From NCBI GenBank assembly GCA_031269415.1, contig JAISZF010000142.1, positions 1 to 37,633 on the forward strand: a DNA stretch of 37,633 bases, in the 5' to 3' direction. The DNA is from Clostridiales bacterium (lineage in GTDB: Bacteria > Bacillota > Clostridia > Lachnospirales > WQUN01). Every line of letters begins with the position of its first letter. The stretch's first letter is position 1. The position numbers and the translations under genes are program-made. Positions 1 through 10,298 of the stretch are shown here, piece after piece. A model generated the notes under the pieces. It was not told the origin of the DNA. It ran no database searches and was given only the letters and a program-made list of their open reading frames with translations.

Positions 1-729
1 GAGTACGGCAGGCGCGTCAGCCTGCTGAACAATCTGGCCGTGGCGCTGATACGCGCGGAGCGGTACACCGAGAGTATCTCACTGTTGAGCGAGGCGTTGG
101 AACGCGCGCCGTCTAATCAGGAATTAAAGCTCAATTACGCGGAGGCGCTGATTTACGCCGGCAGGACGGAAGACGCGAAAGCCGCGCTGGACAGCTTGCC
201 GCGTTCGGAGGCTGTATTCAGGCTCTTGGGCGAACTCCACAGCCGTTCGGGCGACGCCGCGAACGCCCTGACGAATTTCACGGCGGCGGCGTCCAATGAT
301 ACGCCGGAGCATATCTACATGCTGGCGGACTACTATGCCGGGGTTTCCGAATATGACAGCGCGCTGGCCGCGATTAACCGCGTTAAGCGCCCGAACGCGC
401 GAACCGCCATAAAGCGGGCCGAAATATTCAAGGCGCGGGAGGATTACGCCTCGGCGTCCGATGTATTGGAAAAAGCCCTGAGGTCCTGGCCGGGCGATGT
501 GGAGCTGTGGCTGGAACTCTCGGAGTGCTGCCGGAGGAATTATAATATGGAGCGCGCGGTTCAGGCGTCCGAGAAGGCGCTGGCTTTACAGCCGGACAAC
601 GCGCGGGCTAAACTGGAGGCCGTGAAGATAAAACGCTCGCGGAACCGCCCCCGGGAATATCAGGAGGCGTTGCGCCAGCTTATTGATAGCCTTAAAGATG
701 AATACCGCGATATGGAGGAAGCTCTATAG
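1..729 (+). CDS. TPR-repeat protein, 5' end truncated by window edge
   Basis: Open frame runs from base 1 (EYGRRVSLLNNLAVALIRAERY...) to the stop at 729; repeated TPR-like helices (LNYAEALIYAGRTEDAKAAL, ELWLELSECCRRNYNMERAVQASEKALALQPDN). Confidence 0.8.
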   Translation, partial: EYGRRVSLLNNLAVALIRAERYTESISLLSEALERAPSNQELKLNYAEALIYAGRTEDAKAALDSLPRSEAVFRLLGELHSRSGDAANALTNFTAAASNDTPEHIYMLADYYAGVSEYDSALAAINRVKRPNARTAIKRAEIFKAREDYASASDVLEKALRSWPGDVELWLELSECCRRNYNMERAVQASEKALALQPDNARAKLEAVKIKRSRNRPREYQEALRQLIDSLKDEYRDMEEAL

Positions 730-734
730 CAGTC

Positions 735-955
735 GTGGAATAAATGTAGCTGATTAGGGTATGTGATTTTAAGCCCCTTCAGCAAGTATGGGTAAACTTT
801 ATTCTCCGGATCCGGCTTTGATGTGTCCGGCTTCGGATATACGGCCTCTATGCCCATTTCACGCATATACCGCTGTATGGTTTTCTTGTCGGCCTCCAGC
901 CCATAGACGCTTGTCAATTCACGCGCTACGCGTCTGTAACCGTATCTTCATTTTG
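735..955 (-). pseudogene. IS3-family (IS150-like) transposase OrfB fragment
   Basis: Minus-strand frame reads YGYRRVARELTSVYGLEADKKTIQRYMREMGIEAVYPKPDTSKPDPENKVYPYLLKGLKITYPNQ, typical of the OrfB HTH_21 region just before the rve catalytic core. Similarity stops after NQ, and an in-frame TGA lies just upstream of YGYRRV. Confidence 0.8.
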
Positions 956-963
956 CGCTCCTT

Positions 964-999
964 TTTTAAGATACAGCCTAACCGTTGGCTATCTTAAAA
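964..999. repeat. Imperfect hairpin/inverted repeat (TTTTAAGATAcaGCC / GGCTATCTTAAAA)
   Basis: 13-bp complementarity with a 2-nt bulge and 8-nt loop, next to the IS3 remnant; possibly part of the IS or a terminator. Confidence 0.6.
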
Positions 1000-1081
1000 T
1001 CAAGGATTTTTCTGTCTAGTTTTATAGGGTCATTATAGTAAATTGATACCCCAAAGCAAATAGAGCAATGATAATGGAGCG

Positions 1082-1119
1082 GGCACGGCGCTGACGGAAG
1101 CGTAATATAAAGCCGTGCC
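1082..1119. repeat. 8-bp GC-rich inverted repeat downstream of glmS (GGCACGGC / GCCGTGCC)
   Basis: Perfect 8-bp arms at 1082-1089 and 1112-1119. No U-tract follows on the minus strand, so terminator function is uncertain. Confidence 0.45.
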
Positions 1120-1130
1120 GCCCCACCCTT

Positions 1131-2972
1131 TCATTCCACAGTTACGGATTTCGCCAAATTCCTAGGTTTATCCACATCGCAGCCGCGCAGGACAGCCACG
1201 TAATACGCGAATAATTGCAGCGGTATAACGGCTAAAACAGGAACCAGGCATGAATCTGTCCACGGTATTTCAAATACCTCTCCGACCGCGTTTGAAAAAT
1301 TAGCGTCGCTTTGCCCGTCTTTTCCGCGCGTGGTAAATCCCAGCACATTGGCTCCGCGTGTAGTAACCTCTCTTATATTGCTGATCATCTTTTCTTTCAG
1401 GGATTCCTGCGTGGCCAGCGCGATAACCACGGTGCCGTCCTCTATAAGCGCAATGGTGCCATGCTTTAACTCGCCGCCCGCATAGCTCTCTGTATGGATA
1501 TATGAGATTTCCTTCAGTTTCAGCGCGCCTTCCATAGCAAGGGCATAGTCCAAGCCCCGGCCAAGATAGAACATATCATGATGGTTGAACGTCCGCGACG
1601 CGAACTTCTGTAACGTTTCCTTCTCCGACAATACCTCTTCGGCTTTCTCAGGCAGAAGCTGCATCTCTTTTTTCAGGGATTCGATTGTTTCGGGACTCAC
1701 GGACTCTCTGACCTGGGCGAAATACATGGCTATGGTAACCAGCCCGATCAACTGCGTGACATACGCCTTGGTTGAGGCAACCGCTATCTCGGGTCCTGCC
1801 CATGTATAAAGAATATCGTCAGCCTCACGGGCGACGCTGCTGCCGACCACATTCGTAATAGCCAGCACTTTGCAGCCCTTGCCCTTCGCCTCGCGCATAG
1901 CGGCCAAAGAATCGGCGGTTTCTCCGGACTGGCTGATTACCAGCATTAATGTATTTTCCTTTATTATAGGGTCGCGGTATCGGAATTCCGACGCTATATC
2001 CGTCTCAACGGGTATGCCGGTAAGCTTCTCAATGATGTTTTTACCCACGACGCCCGCGTGGTAAGCCGTGCCGCAGGCCACGATAAAGACCTTTTCAAGC
2101 TTTTTGACATACGATTCGGTTACGGCTTTAAACCCAAGGTCTATCGCCAGGCCGGGCATAACGCGCGAGGCCATTGTATCGCGTATGGCTTTGGGCTGCT
2201 CGTGGATCTCCTTAAGCATGAAATGCTCGTAACCGCTCTTTTCAGCGGCGTCCAGGCTCCATGTTATGGTGGAAGGCTCTCTCTTGAGTATTTCTCCCTC
2301 CGGAGATTTAAAGACGACCGAATCCTTTTCTATGACCGCCAGCTCATTATCGTCCAGATAATATACAGAACGCGTGTATGGCAGAAGCGCGGATACGTCG
2401 GAGGCGATAAAATTCCCCTCGGTCGATTCGCCGACGACCAGTGGGCTGTCTTTGCGTACCGCCACGAGCTTGTCGGGTTCGTCGCGGGCTAAAACCCCCA
2501 GCGAGTAACTGCCGCGCATTCTGGATACAGCCTTTGTTACCGCCGCGCAAATATCGCCGCTGTAATAATAATCAATCAGGTGCGGTATAACCTCCGTATC
2601 CGTTTCGGTACTGAATATATAACCCTTGCCCTGAAGATAGATTTTAAGATTCTGATAGTTCTCAATAATACCGTTATGCACAACGCTGATCCGGCCCGAC
2701 GGGCTGATATGCGGATGAGCGTTTACATCAGACGGTTCTCCGTGGGTAGCCCACCGCGTATGCCCGATGCCGACCGTGCCGCTGACGGAATGATCTCCGA
2801 TTTTTTCCTCCAGGAAACAGATGCGGCCTTTGCACTTAATTGTTTCCATATCCGAGCCGTCAAAAACCGTTAAGCCCGCCGAGTCATAACCTCTGTATTC
2901 AAGCCGTTTAAGCCCGTCCAGCAAAATGGGCGCGGCTTGATTAACGCCGATATAACCAACTACACCGCACAT
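1131..2972 (-). CDS. glmS: Glutamine--fructose-6-phosphate aminotransferase (isomerizing)
   Basis: N-terminal MCGVVGYIG (catalytic Cys2), GHTRWATHG, ISQSGETADS, ends KPRNLAKSVTVE. Start moved to the MCG methionine (2972) from the ORF-track 2978. Confidence 0.97.
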   Translation of the reverse strand: MCGVVGYIGVNQAAPILLDGLKRLEYRGYDSAGLTVFDGSDMETIKCKGRICFLEEKIGDHSVSGTVGIGHTRWATHGEPSDVNAHPHISPSGRISVVHNGIIENYQNLKIYLQGKGYIFSTETDTEVIPHLIDYYYSGDICAAVTKAVSRMRGSYSLGVLARDEPDKLVAVRKDSPLVVGESTEGNFIASDVSALLPYTRSVYYLDDNELAVIEKDSVVFKSPEGEILKREPSTITWSLDAAEKSGYEHFMLKEIHEQPKAIRDTMASRVMPGLAIDLGFKAVTESYVKKLEKVFIVACGTAYHAGVVGKNIIEKLTGIPVETDIASEFRYRDPIIKENTLMLVISQSGETADSLAAMREAKGKGCKVLAITNVVGSSVAREADDILYTWAGPEIAVASTKAYVTQLIGLVTIAMYFAQVRESVSPETIESLKKEMQLLPEKAEEVLSEKETLQKFASRTFNHHDMFYLGRGLDYALAMEGALKLKEISYIHTESYAGGELKHGTIALIEDGTVVIALATQESLKEKMISNIREVTTRGANVLGFTTRGKDGQSDANFSNAVGEVFEIPWTDSCLVPVLAVIPLQLFAYYVAVLRGCDVDKPRNLAKSVTVE

Positions 2973-3034
2973 TCGCAAACCCCCTCTTAAAGATACAATT
3001 ATTATACTCCGGATGTCGCTGTTTGGGAACGTGC

Positions 3035-4645
3035 TTAGCTGAGAGCGTCTTTAAGCGCGTCGCGTACCGCGCCCTGACCGTTTAGCAGCATTATAAAATA
3101 GTTCTCAACGCGCCCGCCTAAAACAGTTTCGGCCAAGTTCAACCCGAAAATACGGGTATTTGACAGAATAGGCAAAATCTGCCCATGGTAGCTTTCGGGC
3201 TTATCCCAAATAACGGTTTTAAGCCGCGCCGTCAGTTCATCTTTCATCGGATCGGGAGACACCTCCATGGGCTTGCCGGCGTCGTCCACCCCAAGCAGAT
3301 ACCGCAGCCAGCCAGCGATAGCCAGCGGTATGGCGGTAAGCTCGGATAAATCGCGGTTTTCGGCAATGTAACTCTTGATCGTTTCCCCGAAACGAATACC
3401 AACTTTCTGCGACGTGTCCGTGGCTATGCGCTGCGGCGCGTCGGGCATGAACGGGTTTGGCAGGCGTTCCTCAATGACCTCGTCTATAAAGGCTTTAGGC
3501 GGAATTATGCCGGGATCCGTCACAACCGGCAATCCCTCCGTATACCCCAGGCGCTTGATCAGCGCCGTAATCTCCGGATCTTTCATCTCGTCGCTGATAC
3601 GATTATAACCCAGCAGACAGCCGTAAACCGCCATGGCCGTATGCAGCGGGTTGAGGCATGTGGTCACCTTCATGCGCTCCGTCTTGTTTACCGTTTCACG
3701 GTCGGTCAGATATACGCCGGCTTGTTCCAGCGGCGGCCTGCCGTTAGGAAATTTATCCTCTATTATAAGGTATTGGGGCCGTTCAGCGTTCACAAAGGGA
3801 GCGATAAATGTCTTCCGTCCCGTAATAATTGGATCCATGTCCGCCACGCCTGTATCCTTGAGCAGTTCTTGAACTGATTTATCCGGGCGCGGCGTAATCT
3901 TGTCGATCATACTCCACGGGAACGAAACAACGTCTTCGTCGCCTAGGTATCTCAGAAACCGCTCGTCCGCGAATCCGTTCGCGATCCAGCCCTCGGCGAT
4001 CTCCATTACACTCGCGCGAAGTTTCTCGCCGTTATGTGAACAGTTGTCCATACTGACTAAAGCCACCGGCAGTCCGCCCGCCGTATACCGAATGTACAAC
4101 AGCGCGGTTACGATGCCCATCGCGTGCCGCGGTTTATCGGGGCCCGCCTGTATGTCCGCTTCAGCCGCCGGAAGCAAGCCGCCGTCAGCGCCGCGCAGAG
4201 CATAACCCTTTTCCGTTATTGTAAAGCTGACCATTTGAAGGCTTGGCAGCGTGAATATCTCCGCCAGCCGTTTAAATCCCGCCTCATCAGTCTTAACCGC
4301 TTCGGCTATGGAGGCGGTTATTTCGCAGTCCACGGACGCGTCGGCGTTCAGTGTGACATTCATGACCAGATTATCGTAAGGTTGATAGATTCTGTCTATA
4401 ATGTCAAAATCAAAGGTTTCAGCCGCTATTATGCCCTTTTCGGTAAGCCCTTCATTCAGCAGGCGTTGCTGCAGCCCGGCGATGAATCCTCTGAAGATAT
4501 TGCCCGCTCCGAAGTGGAGCCAAATAGGGGCGTTTCTTGTTCGTTCCGCCGTATCGGCGGCGTTGTATTCAGGCAGCCTTATTCTGGAAGTCTCCCAGGA
4601 ATTTTTATCTGAGAGGCAGCTTAGGCTTAAAAGCAATACAATCAC
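3035..4645 (-). CDS. Mannitol dehydrogenase-family oxidoreductase (fructuronate/tagaturonate reductase-like)
   Basis: WLHFGAGNIFRGFIAGLQQ (Rossmann N-terminus), VSMDNCSHNG, CLNPLHTAMAVYGCLLGY; typical ~536-aa length. Confidence 0.85.
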   Translation of the reverse strand: MIVLLLSLSCLSDKNSWETSRIRLPEYNAADTAERTRNAPIWLHFGAGNIFRGFIAGLQQRLLNEGLTEKGIIAAETFDFDIIDRIYQPYDNLVMNVTLNADASVDCEITASIAEAVKTDEAGFKRLAEIFTLPSLQMVSFTITEKGYALRGADGGLLPAAEADIQAGPDKPRHAMGIVTALLYIRYTAGGLPVALVSMDNCSHNGEKLRASVMEIAEGWIANGFADERFLRYLGDEDVVSFPWSMIDKITPRPDKSVQELLKDTGVADMDPIITGRKTFIAPFVNAERPQYLIIEDKFPNGRPPLEQAGVYLTDRETVNKTERMKVTTCLNPLHTAMAVYGCLLGYNRISDEMKDPEITALIKRLGYTEGLPVVTDPGIIPPKAFIDEVIEERLPNPFMPDAPQRIATDTSQKVGIRFGETIKSYIAENRDLSELTAIPLAIAGWLRYLLGVDDAGKPMEVSPDPMKDELTARLKTVIWDKPESYHGQILPILSNTRIFGLNLAETVLGGRVENYFIMLLNGQGAVRDALKDALS

Positions 4646-5928
4646 TCCTCTATTAGATCAAAAACACCCGCGTTTGGAAAGAGTCCGATATCCGAACGGA
4701 ATCCGGCGCCGTCGAACGAGATCTCATTCACCGCGCCATACGCCGCCCGCGCCGCCTGTTCCACGCTTTCGGCCAGTGCCGTGACGCCCAGCACGCGGCC
4801 TCCGTCCGTAAGCAACGCGCCGTCTTTTAAAATGGTTCCCGCGTGAAACACACGCAGGTGATCGTTCTCTTTAATATTATTCAGGCCGGCAATACGGACG
4901 CATTTTTTATAGCCGCCCGGATACCCGCCGGAAACCATCGCCACACAAACAGCGGCTTCCCGCCGCCATTTCAGTCTGACAGTATCCAGACTTCCGTTTA
5001 CGCAGGCCAGCATTACATCCAACAGATTATTTTCTAAACGCGGCAGTACGGCTTGAGTCTCCGGATCCCCGAAACGGCAGTTGTATTCTATAACCTTCGG
5101 GCCGTCCGGCGTTAGCATCAGGCCGAAATATATGACGCCCTTGTATACAACGCCCTCTCTTTTCAGACCTTCCAGCGTAGGATATATAATCCGCTCTTTA
5201 CATTGCCGCTCTATATCTCCCGTATAGAAAGGCGATGGGGAAAACGCGCCCATGCCACCGGTGTTGGGTCCTTGATCCCCGTCGTTGGCGCGTTTGTGAT
5301 CCTGTGCCGAAACCATCGACAGAATACTCCGACCGTCGGTAAACGCCAGCACCGACGCTTCCGGCCCTCGCAATAATTCCTCGATTACCACAATACGGCC
5401 GGCTTCCGCGAAACGCCGTGCAATCAGGGCTTCGGCCAGCGCCGTTTCCGCCTCGCTTTCAGTGAGGCAAACCGTAACGCCCTTTCCGGCGGCCAATCCG
5501 TCCGCTTTTATTACCAGCGGCGCGCCTTTCCGCCGGACATAAGCCCTCGCTTCTTCGTAATCGGAAAACGCCTCATACTCGGCGGTAGGAATCCCGTGCG
5601 TCTTCATAAACCGTTTCGCGAATGATTTGCTGCCCTCCAGCATAGCGCCTTTGGAACACGGCCCGAATACAGGCGTCCCGCCGAATTCTTCCGCGATACC
5701 GCGAACCAGCGGTTCCTCCGGCCCGACCACAGCCAGATCTATTTTATTCGCTCCTGAGAAAGCTTTCAAAGCCGGAATATCGTTAGCGGAAACAGGAACA
5801 CATTGCGCCAAAGCGGACATACCGCCGTTTCCGGGGGCGCAGAACAGCTCCAGCTCCGGGTTATCCCGCTTCAATTTCCAGGCTATGGCATGTTCCCGCC
5901 CGCCGCTTCCGACAATCAGTACCCTCAT
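4642..5928 (-). CDS. purD: Phosphoribosylamine--glycine ligase
   Basis: [72 protein letters not shown]. Confidence 0.97.
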   Translation of the reverse strand: MRVLIVGSGGREHAIAWKLKRDNPELELFCAPGNGGMSALAQCVPVSANDIPALKAFSGANKIDLAVVGPEEPLVRGIAEEFGGTPVFGPCSKGAMLEGSKSFAKRFMKTHGIPTAEYEAFSDYEEARAYVRRKGAPLVIKADGLAAGKGVTVCLTESEAETALAEALIARRFAEAGRIVVIEELLRGPEASVLAFTDGRSILSMVSAQDHKRANDGDQGPNTGGMGAFSPSPFYTGDIERQCKERIIYPTLEGLKREGVVYKGVIYFGLMLTPDGPKVIEYNCRFGDPETQAVLPRLENNLLDVMLACVNGSLDTVRLKWRREAAVCVAMVSGGYPGGYKKCVRIAGLNNIKENDHLRVFHAGTILKDGALLTDGGRVLGVTALAESVEQAARAAYGAVNEISFDGAGFRSDIGLFPNAGVFDLIEE

Positions 5929-6518
5929 TTAAGCAACCCCTCCGCGAACATGCCGACGGCCTTGGGCAGCAGGATCCATTCGGCTTCCTCCATTACGCGC
6001 CTTTGCAGACTCTCCGGCGTATCGCCGTCCTTTACCTCCACCGCTTTTTGCAGAATAATGGGACCGGAATCGGTCCCCTCGTCCACAAAATGCACAGTGG
6101 CCCCCGTTACCTTGACGCCGCTCGCCAGGGCGGCCTCATGAACCTTAATACCGTAATACCCTTTTCCGCAAAACGCGGGAATCAGCGACGGGTGGATATT
6201 TATTACGCGCCGCTCAAACTCTCTAATAAACGCCGGCCCCAGTATCGGCAGGAAACCCGCCAGCACAACCAGATCAACGCCGTGTCTATTAAATATATCG
6301 GCTAAAGCCTTATCGTAATCATCCTGAGCAGTATAGCTGCCTTTCTTAACGTAATATGACATAATATCATGCCGTTTAGCCCGCTCCAAGGCATATGCCG
6401 CCGGATTGCCGGATATCACCGCGGCTATCTCCGCCGCCAAGGATTTTGACTCTATGGCGTCTATCAAAGCCTGCAAATTTGTGCCCCCGCCCGAAGCCAG
6501 CACGCCGATTTTCAGCAT
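5925..6518 (-). CDS. purN: Phosphoribosylglycinamide formyltransferase
   Basis: [63 protein letters not shown]. Confidence 0.97.
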   Translation of the reverse strand: MLKIGVLASGGGTNLQALIDAIESKSLAAEIAAVISGNPAAYALERAKRHDIMSYYVKKGSYTAQDDYDKALADIFNRHGVDLVVLAGFLPILGPAFIREFERRVINIHPSLIPAFCGKGYYGIKVHEAALASGVKVTGATVHFVDEGTDSGPIILQKAVEVKDGDTPESLQRRVMEEAEWILLPKAVGMFAEGLLK

Positions 6519-7537
6519 ATGTTCACGCTCGCGCCCTCGCAGGCCTCGCCTATAACATAGGCCTTTTCACCCATATCCTTAAGCGCGGCCAGAGCGGTAT
6601 CCGCGTGTTCCGGCGCGACGGCCATTACCATTCCTATTCCCATATTAAACACATTGAACATCTCGTTATCGGGAATCTCACCCTCCCATTTAATCAGTTT
6701 GAATATGGGCAGTTCATTCCACGAACCGCGGCGTATAACCGCGCCTATGCCTTCAGGCAGCATACGCGGTATATTCTCAAAGAAACCTCCGCCCGTGATA
6801 TGGCATATGGCTTTAACCGGTATGATTTCCTTCAGTTTCAGAATAGTTTGCACATAGATGCGCGTCGGTTTAATCAGTTCATCGCCCAGTGTGGATCCCA
6901 ACGCCTGCACGTATTCCTTAAGCGACTGTTCATTCAGCCGTAATACCCGGCGTATCAGAGAAAATCCGTTGCTGTGAACGCCGCTTGACCCCAGTCCTAT
7001 CAAAGCGTCTCCCGCTTTAACACTTTTACCGTCGATACACTTTGCCTTATCTATAAGGCCGACGGCAAACCCGACCAGATCATAGTCGCCATCCGAATAG
7101 AATCCGGGCATTTCAGCGGTCTCCCCGCCAATAAGAGCTGTTTTCGCGAGCTGACAGCCTTTAGAAACGCCTTTCACAATTGTTTCTATCTTCTGAGGGT
7201 AATTACGGCCGCACGAGATGTAATCCAAAAAAAACAGGGGTTCCGCTCCGTAGCACACAATATCGTTTACACACATTGCCACGCAGTCTATTCCCACGGT
7301 GTCATGCTTGTCCATTAGAAACGCGACTTTAAGCTTGGTACCCACGCCGTCTGTTCCCGAAACCAAAACAGGATCGTCCATTTTTTTGGCCGCCGCCAGA
7401 GAAAACAATCCTCCAAACCCGCCCAAATCAGACAATACTTCATTGCGGAATGTAGCCAGCGCTTGTTTTCTGATCAGCTCTACCGACTTGTATCCGGCTT
7501 CCACATCCACACCCGACATACGATATGCCTGGCTCAT
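6512..7537 (-). CDS. purM: Phosphoribosylformylglycinamidine cyclo-ligase
   Basis: [76 protein letters not shown]. Confidence 0.97.
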   Translation of the reverse strand: MSQAYRMSGVDVEAGYKSVELIRKQALATFRNEVLSDLGGFGGLFSLAAAKKMDDPVLVSGTDGVGTKLKVAFLMDKHDTVGIDCVAMCVNDIVCYGAEPLFFLDYISCGRNYPQKIETIVKGVSKGCQLAKTALIGGETAEMPGFYSDGDYDLVGFAVGLIDKAKCIDGKSVKAGDALIGLGSSGVHSNGFSLIRRVLRLNEQSLKEYVQALGSTLGDELIKPTRIYVQTILKLKEIIPVKAICHITGGGFFENIPRMLPEGIGAVIRRGSWNELPIFKLIKWEGEIPDNEMFNVFNMGIGMVMAVAPEHADTALAALKDMGEKAYVIGEACEGASVNIC

Positions 7538-7667
7538 CTATTAGTATCCTCCCTCTTAATCCCTCAACGCTTAAACCTTGGGAGATCCGCCTATGTTATC
7601 TGCCCGAACGTCTAAATCCGGGATTTTCATAATTATAGCACAAAATCTGGATATTTGAATGTTTTTA

Positions 7668-9920
7668 TTATTTCAAAATATCGGCAGAAATATGACTCAG
7701 CGACACCGAGTCTATGGACTTTATTACCGGACGCGCGCCATCAATATCCATAACAGCCGAACCACCCTGTGCCAGCTTACCGAATAGGACCTCGTTGATC
7801 AGCAATTTTTTGATGTCGTTCTCAACCACGCGTATAATCTCCCTCGCTCCGTAGCGTTCAGACAGGCCCTTTTCAGCGATCCACCCCAGCAATTCATCCG
7901 TGGCGGAAAGTTTTACATTCCTTGTGTTCAACTTCTCCGCCAAACTATTCCACGCTTTTCCCGCGATAAGCCGGGCCATACATTTATCCACCGGATTAAA
8001 CGGCACAACCGCGTCTAGACGGTTCCGAAACTCTGGACTGAACACGCGTTCCACTTCTCGATCCATGGCGGCCATATCCAAGCCGCCTCCGAAACCGATC
8101 AGTTTCCGGCTCATCTCCGCCGCGCCGGCGTTTGAGGTCATAATAATTATCACGTGCCGGAAGTCCGCTTTCTTGCCCATGTTGTCCGTTAAGACGCCGT
8201 AGTCCATTATCTGCAGCAGCACATTTAATATATCCGCGTGCGCCTTCTCGATCTCGTCCAGCAGCAGCACGCAGTTGGGTTTTTTACGGATAGCCTCGGT
8301 CAGCAGACCGCCGGACTCATAGCCCACATAACCCGGAGGCGCGCCGATCAGCCGCGCTACAGCGTGCTTCTCCTGATACTCGCTCATATCGAAGCGTTCT
8401 ATCCCGATACCCAGGCATTTCGCCGTCTGCTTGGCGATCTCTGTTTTGCCCACGCCGGTCGGGCCGATAAATAACAGGCTGGCTATCGGTTTATCAGGAT
8501 CGTTCAGTCCGGATCGCGAAGCCTTTATCGCGTTGACCGTTATCTCAACAGCCGCGTCCTGCCCGAAGATGGCGGTCTTAACGCTCTCTTCCATGTGTTT
8601 AAGGCGTTCCGTTTCCGCGCCGGAAACGCTCTCTTCCGGTATCTTAGCCGTCAATGCCACAGTTCGCTCAACGTCTTTCCGGGTCAGAACATACGCCCGC
8701 CCGTCCGGACTCTGATTATTGTATTCGCTCAGACGTTTGGCAGCGCCTGTTTCGTCCATCACATCCACAGCCTTGTCCGGCAGACAGCGGTCATTAATGT
8801 ATTTGGCGGAGAGTTCGCAGATCAGCTTCAGGATTTCATCCGTATAAATGACATTGTGATAATCCTCGTATCTGCCCTTCAAGCCCTTCAGTATCTCAAA
8901 GCACTCGTCCTGTGTCGGCTCCTCAACGTCTATGCGCTGGAACCTGCGTGAAAGCGCCCTGTCCTTCTCCAGAAACTTCTTATACTCCTCAAATGTGGTC
9001 GAGCCGATAAAGCGCAGCCCGCCCTTTGCCAAATATGGCTTTATGATGCTTGTGGCGTCCATTCCGCCGCCGCTTATGGCCCCGGCTCCAACGACTGTAT
9101 GAATTTCATCGATGTACAGTATCGGTTTTTTATGCTTGCCGATCATATCCAGGAGTTTTATTAATCGCTCCTCGAAATCGCCCCTGTAGCGAGTGCCGGC
9201 CAGCAGCGCGCCCATATCCAACGCAAAGATTTCGGCGTCTTTCAATGGCTCGGGCACGCGCCCGTCCGCGATCATGGAGGCCAAGCCCTCCACAAGAGCG
9301 GTCTTGCCCACTCCGGGATCACCCACGTGAACGGGATTGTTCTTAACCCGCCTGCAAAGTATTAAGAGCGTGCGCTCCAAAATACCCTCGCGGCCTATCA
9401 CCGGATCCAGCCCGCCGTTCCTCGCCGTTTCCGTCAGGTTGACGCAGTATGATTTCAATGGCGCCTGATCGTCGCCGGATTTACGCCGTGCGGGTTCCGT
9501 GTCCGCGGCGTTATCGGCAACGCTCGCCAATCGGTCCGGATCGACGCCGCTGCCGGCCATTATATAAGCGGCGAAAGACTCATGCAGGTTGAATATAGCC
9601 GTCAATATATCCGCCAGTGACAGACACTCCTTATTCATCCCGCGCGCGCGAGCCACAGCCAGTTCCAGCATATGCGTGAAACCATAGGAATCCGCGGGGT
9701 TATCGCTGATATTGCCGGCCATATGCTCCTCAAAGAATTCATTCAGGCGGGAAACCATCTCAGCGGGGCTGCCTCCGCTTTCCAGAATCAAATTCTTGCC
9801 CGCGTCAAACATCATCGCCGCGTACAGAAAATGCTCGGGCGTAATGTATTCGTGCCCATGCAGCCTCGCTTCGTTAATAGCCACCACATAAGTCTGATTG
9901 GAAATACTGTCCAGCTTCAT
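7668..9920 (-). CDS. clpA: ATP-dependent Clp protease ATP-binding subunit ClpA
   Basis: Clp_N domain, two Walker A motifs (GDPGVGKTALVEG; GPTGVGKTEIAKQ), GAPPGYVGYESGGLLTEAIRKKPNCVLLLDEIEKAH, and an IGF ClpP-loop (SRKLIGFGGG); adjacent to clpS. Confidence 0.95.
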   Translation of the reverse strand: MKLDSISNQTYVVAINEARLHGHEYITPEHFLYAAMMFDAGKNLILESGGSPAEMVSRLNEFFEEHMAGNISDNPADSYGFTHMLELAVARARGMNKECLSLADILTAIFNLHESFAAYIMAGSGVDPDRLASVADNAADTEPARRKSGDDQAPLKSYCVNLTETARNGGLDPVIGREGILERTLLILCRRVKNNPVHVGDPGVGKTALVEGLASMIADGRVPEPLKDAEIFALDMGALLAGTRYRGDFEERLIKLLDMIGKHKKPILYIDEIHTVVGAGAISGGGMDATSIIKPYLAKGGLRFIGSTTFEEYKKFLEKDRALSRRFQRIDVEEPTQDECFEILKGLKGRYEDYHNVIYTDEILKLICELSAKYINDRCLPDKAVDVMDETGAAKRLSEYNNQSPDGRAYVLTRKDVERTVALTAKIPEESVSGAETERLKHMEESVKTAIFGQDAAVEITVNAIKASRSGLNDPDKPIASLLFIGPTGVGKTEIAKQTAKCLGIGIERFDMSEYQEKHAVARLIGAPPGYVGYESGGLLTEAIRKKPNCVLLLDEIEKAHADILNVLLQIMDYGVLTDNMGKKADFRHVIIIMTSNAGAAEMSRKLIGFGGGLDMAAMDREVERVFSPEFRNRLDAVVPFNPVDKCMARLIAGKAWNSLAEKLNTRNVKLSATDELLGWIAEKGLSERYGAREIIRVVENDIKKLLINEVLFGKLAQGGSAVMDIDGARPVIKSIDSVSLSHISADILK

Positions 9921-10225
9921 AAACCCGCCGCCTCGTCAACAGTCAGCTTGAGAGGGAAATTGTACTCGCGTGACATCATATCGGCTTGGAATTTTTTAGT
10001 CACCGCTATATCATAGGTATACACTCCCGCCACGCCCTTGCCCCGCTCATGGACATTCATCATAATCTGAGCGCCCTCCGCCGTTGTCTTGCGGAATACT
10101 TTTACCAGCACTTCCACGACAAAGTCCATTGTTGTAATGTCGTCGTTATGCACAACCACCGCAAACATCTTCGGCTCGCGAAGCTCCAGCTTGGATCGGA
10201 CGCGGGCCTGCGTCTGTTCAGCCAT
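9917..10225 (-). CDS. clpS: ATP-dependent Clp protease adaptor ClpS
   Basis: FAVVVHNDDITTMDFVVEVLVKVF (Asn/Asp residues of the N-degron pocket), HERGKGVAGVYTYDIA; stop overlaps the clpA start (ATGA). Confidence 0.96.
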   Translation of the reverse strand: MAEQTQARVRSKLELREPKMFAVVVHNDDITTMDFVVEVLVKVFRKTTAEGAQIMMNVHERGKGVAGVYTYDIAVTKKFQADMMSREYNFPLKLTVDEAAGL

Positions 10226-10298
10226 AAAACCTCCTTTAATTATCTCACATGTATTGATTTTTTTGAACTACATCTGTTATACTTAATCAAACATCTTA

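Noticed and set aside
2973-3034. Possible glmS ribozyme upstream of glmS
   Set aside because: Only ~62 nt separates glmS from the preceding gene, too short for the ribozyme, and no recognisable core was seen.
4124-4612. 162-codon plus-strand ORF
   Set aside because: Antisense to the mannitol-dehydrogenase-family gene, which has clear homology motifs.
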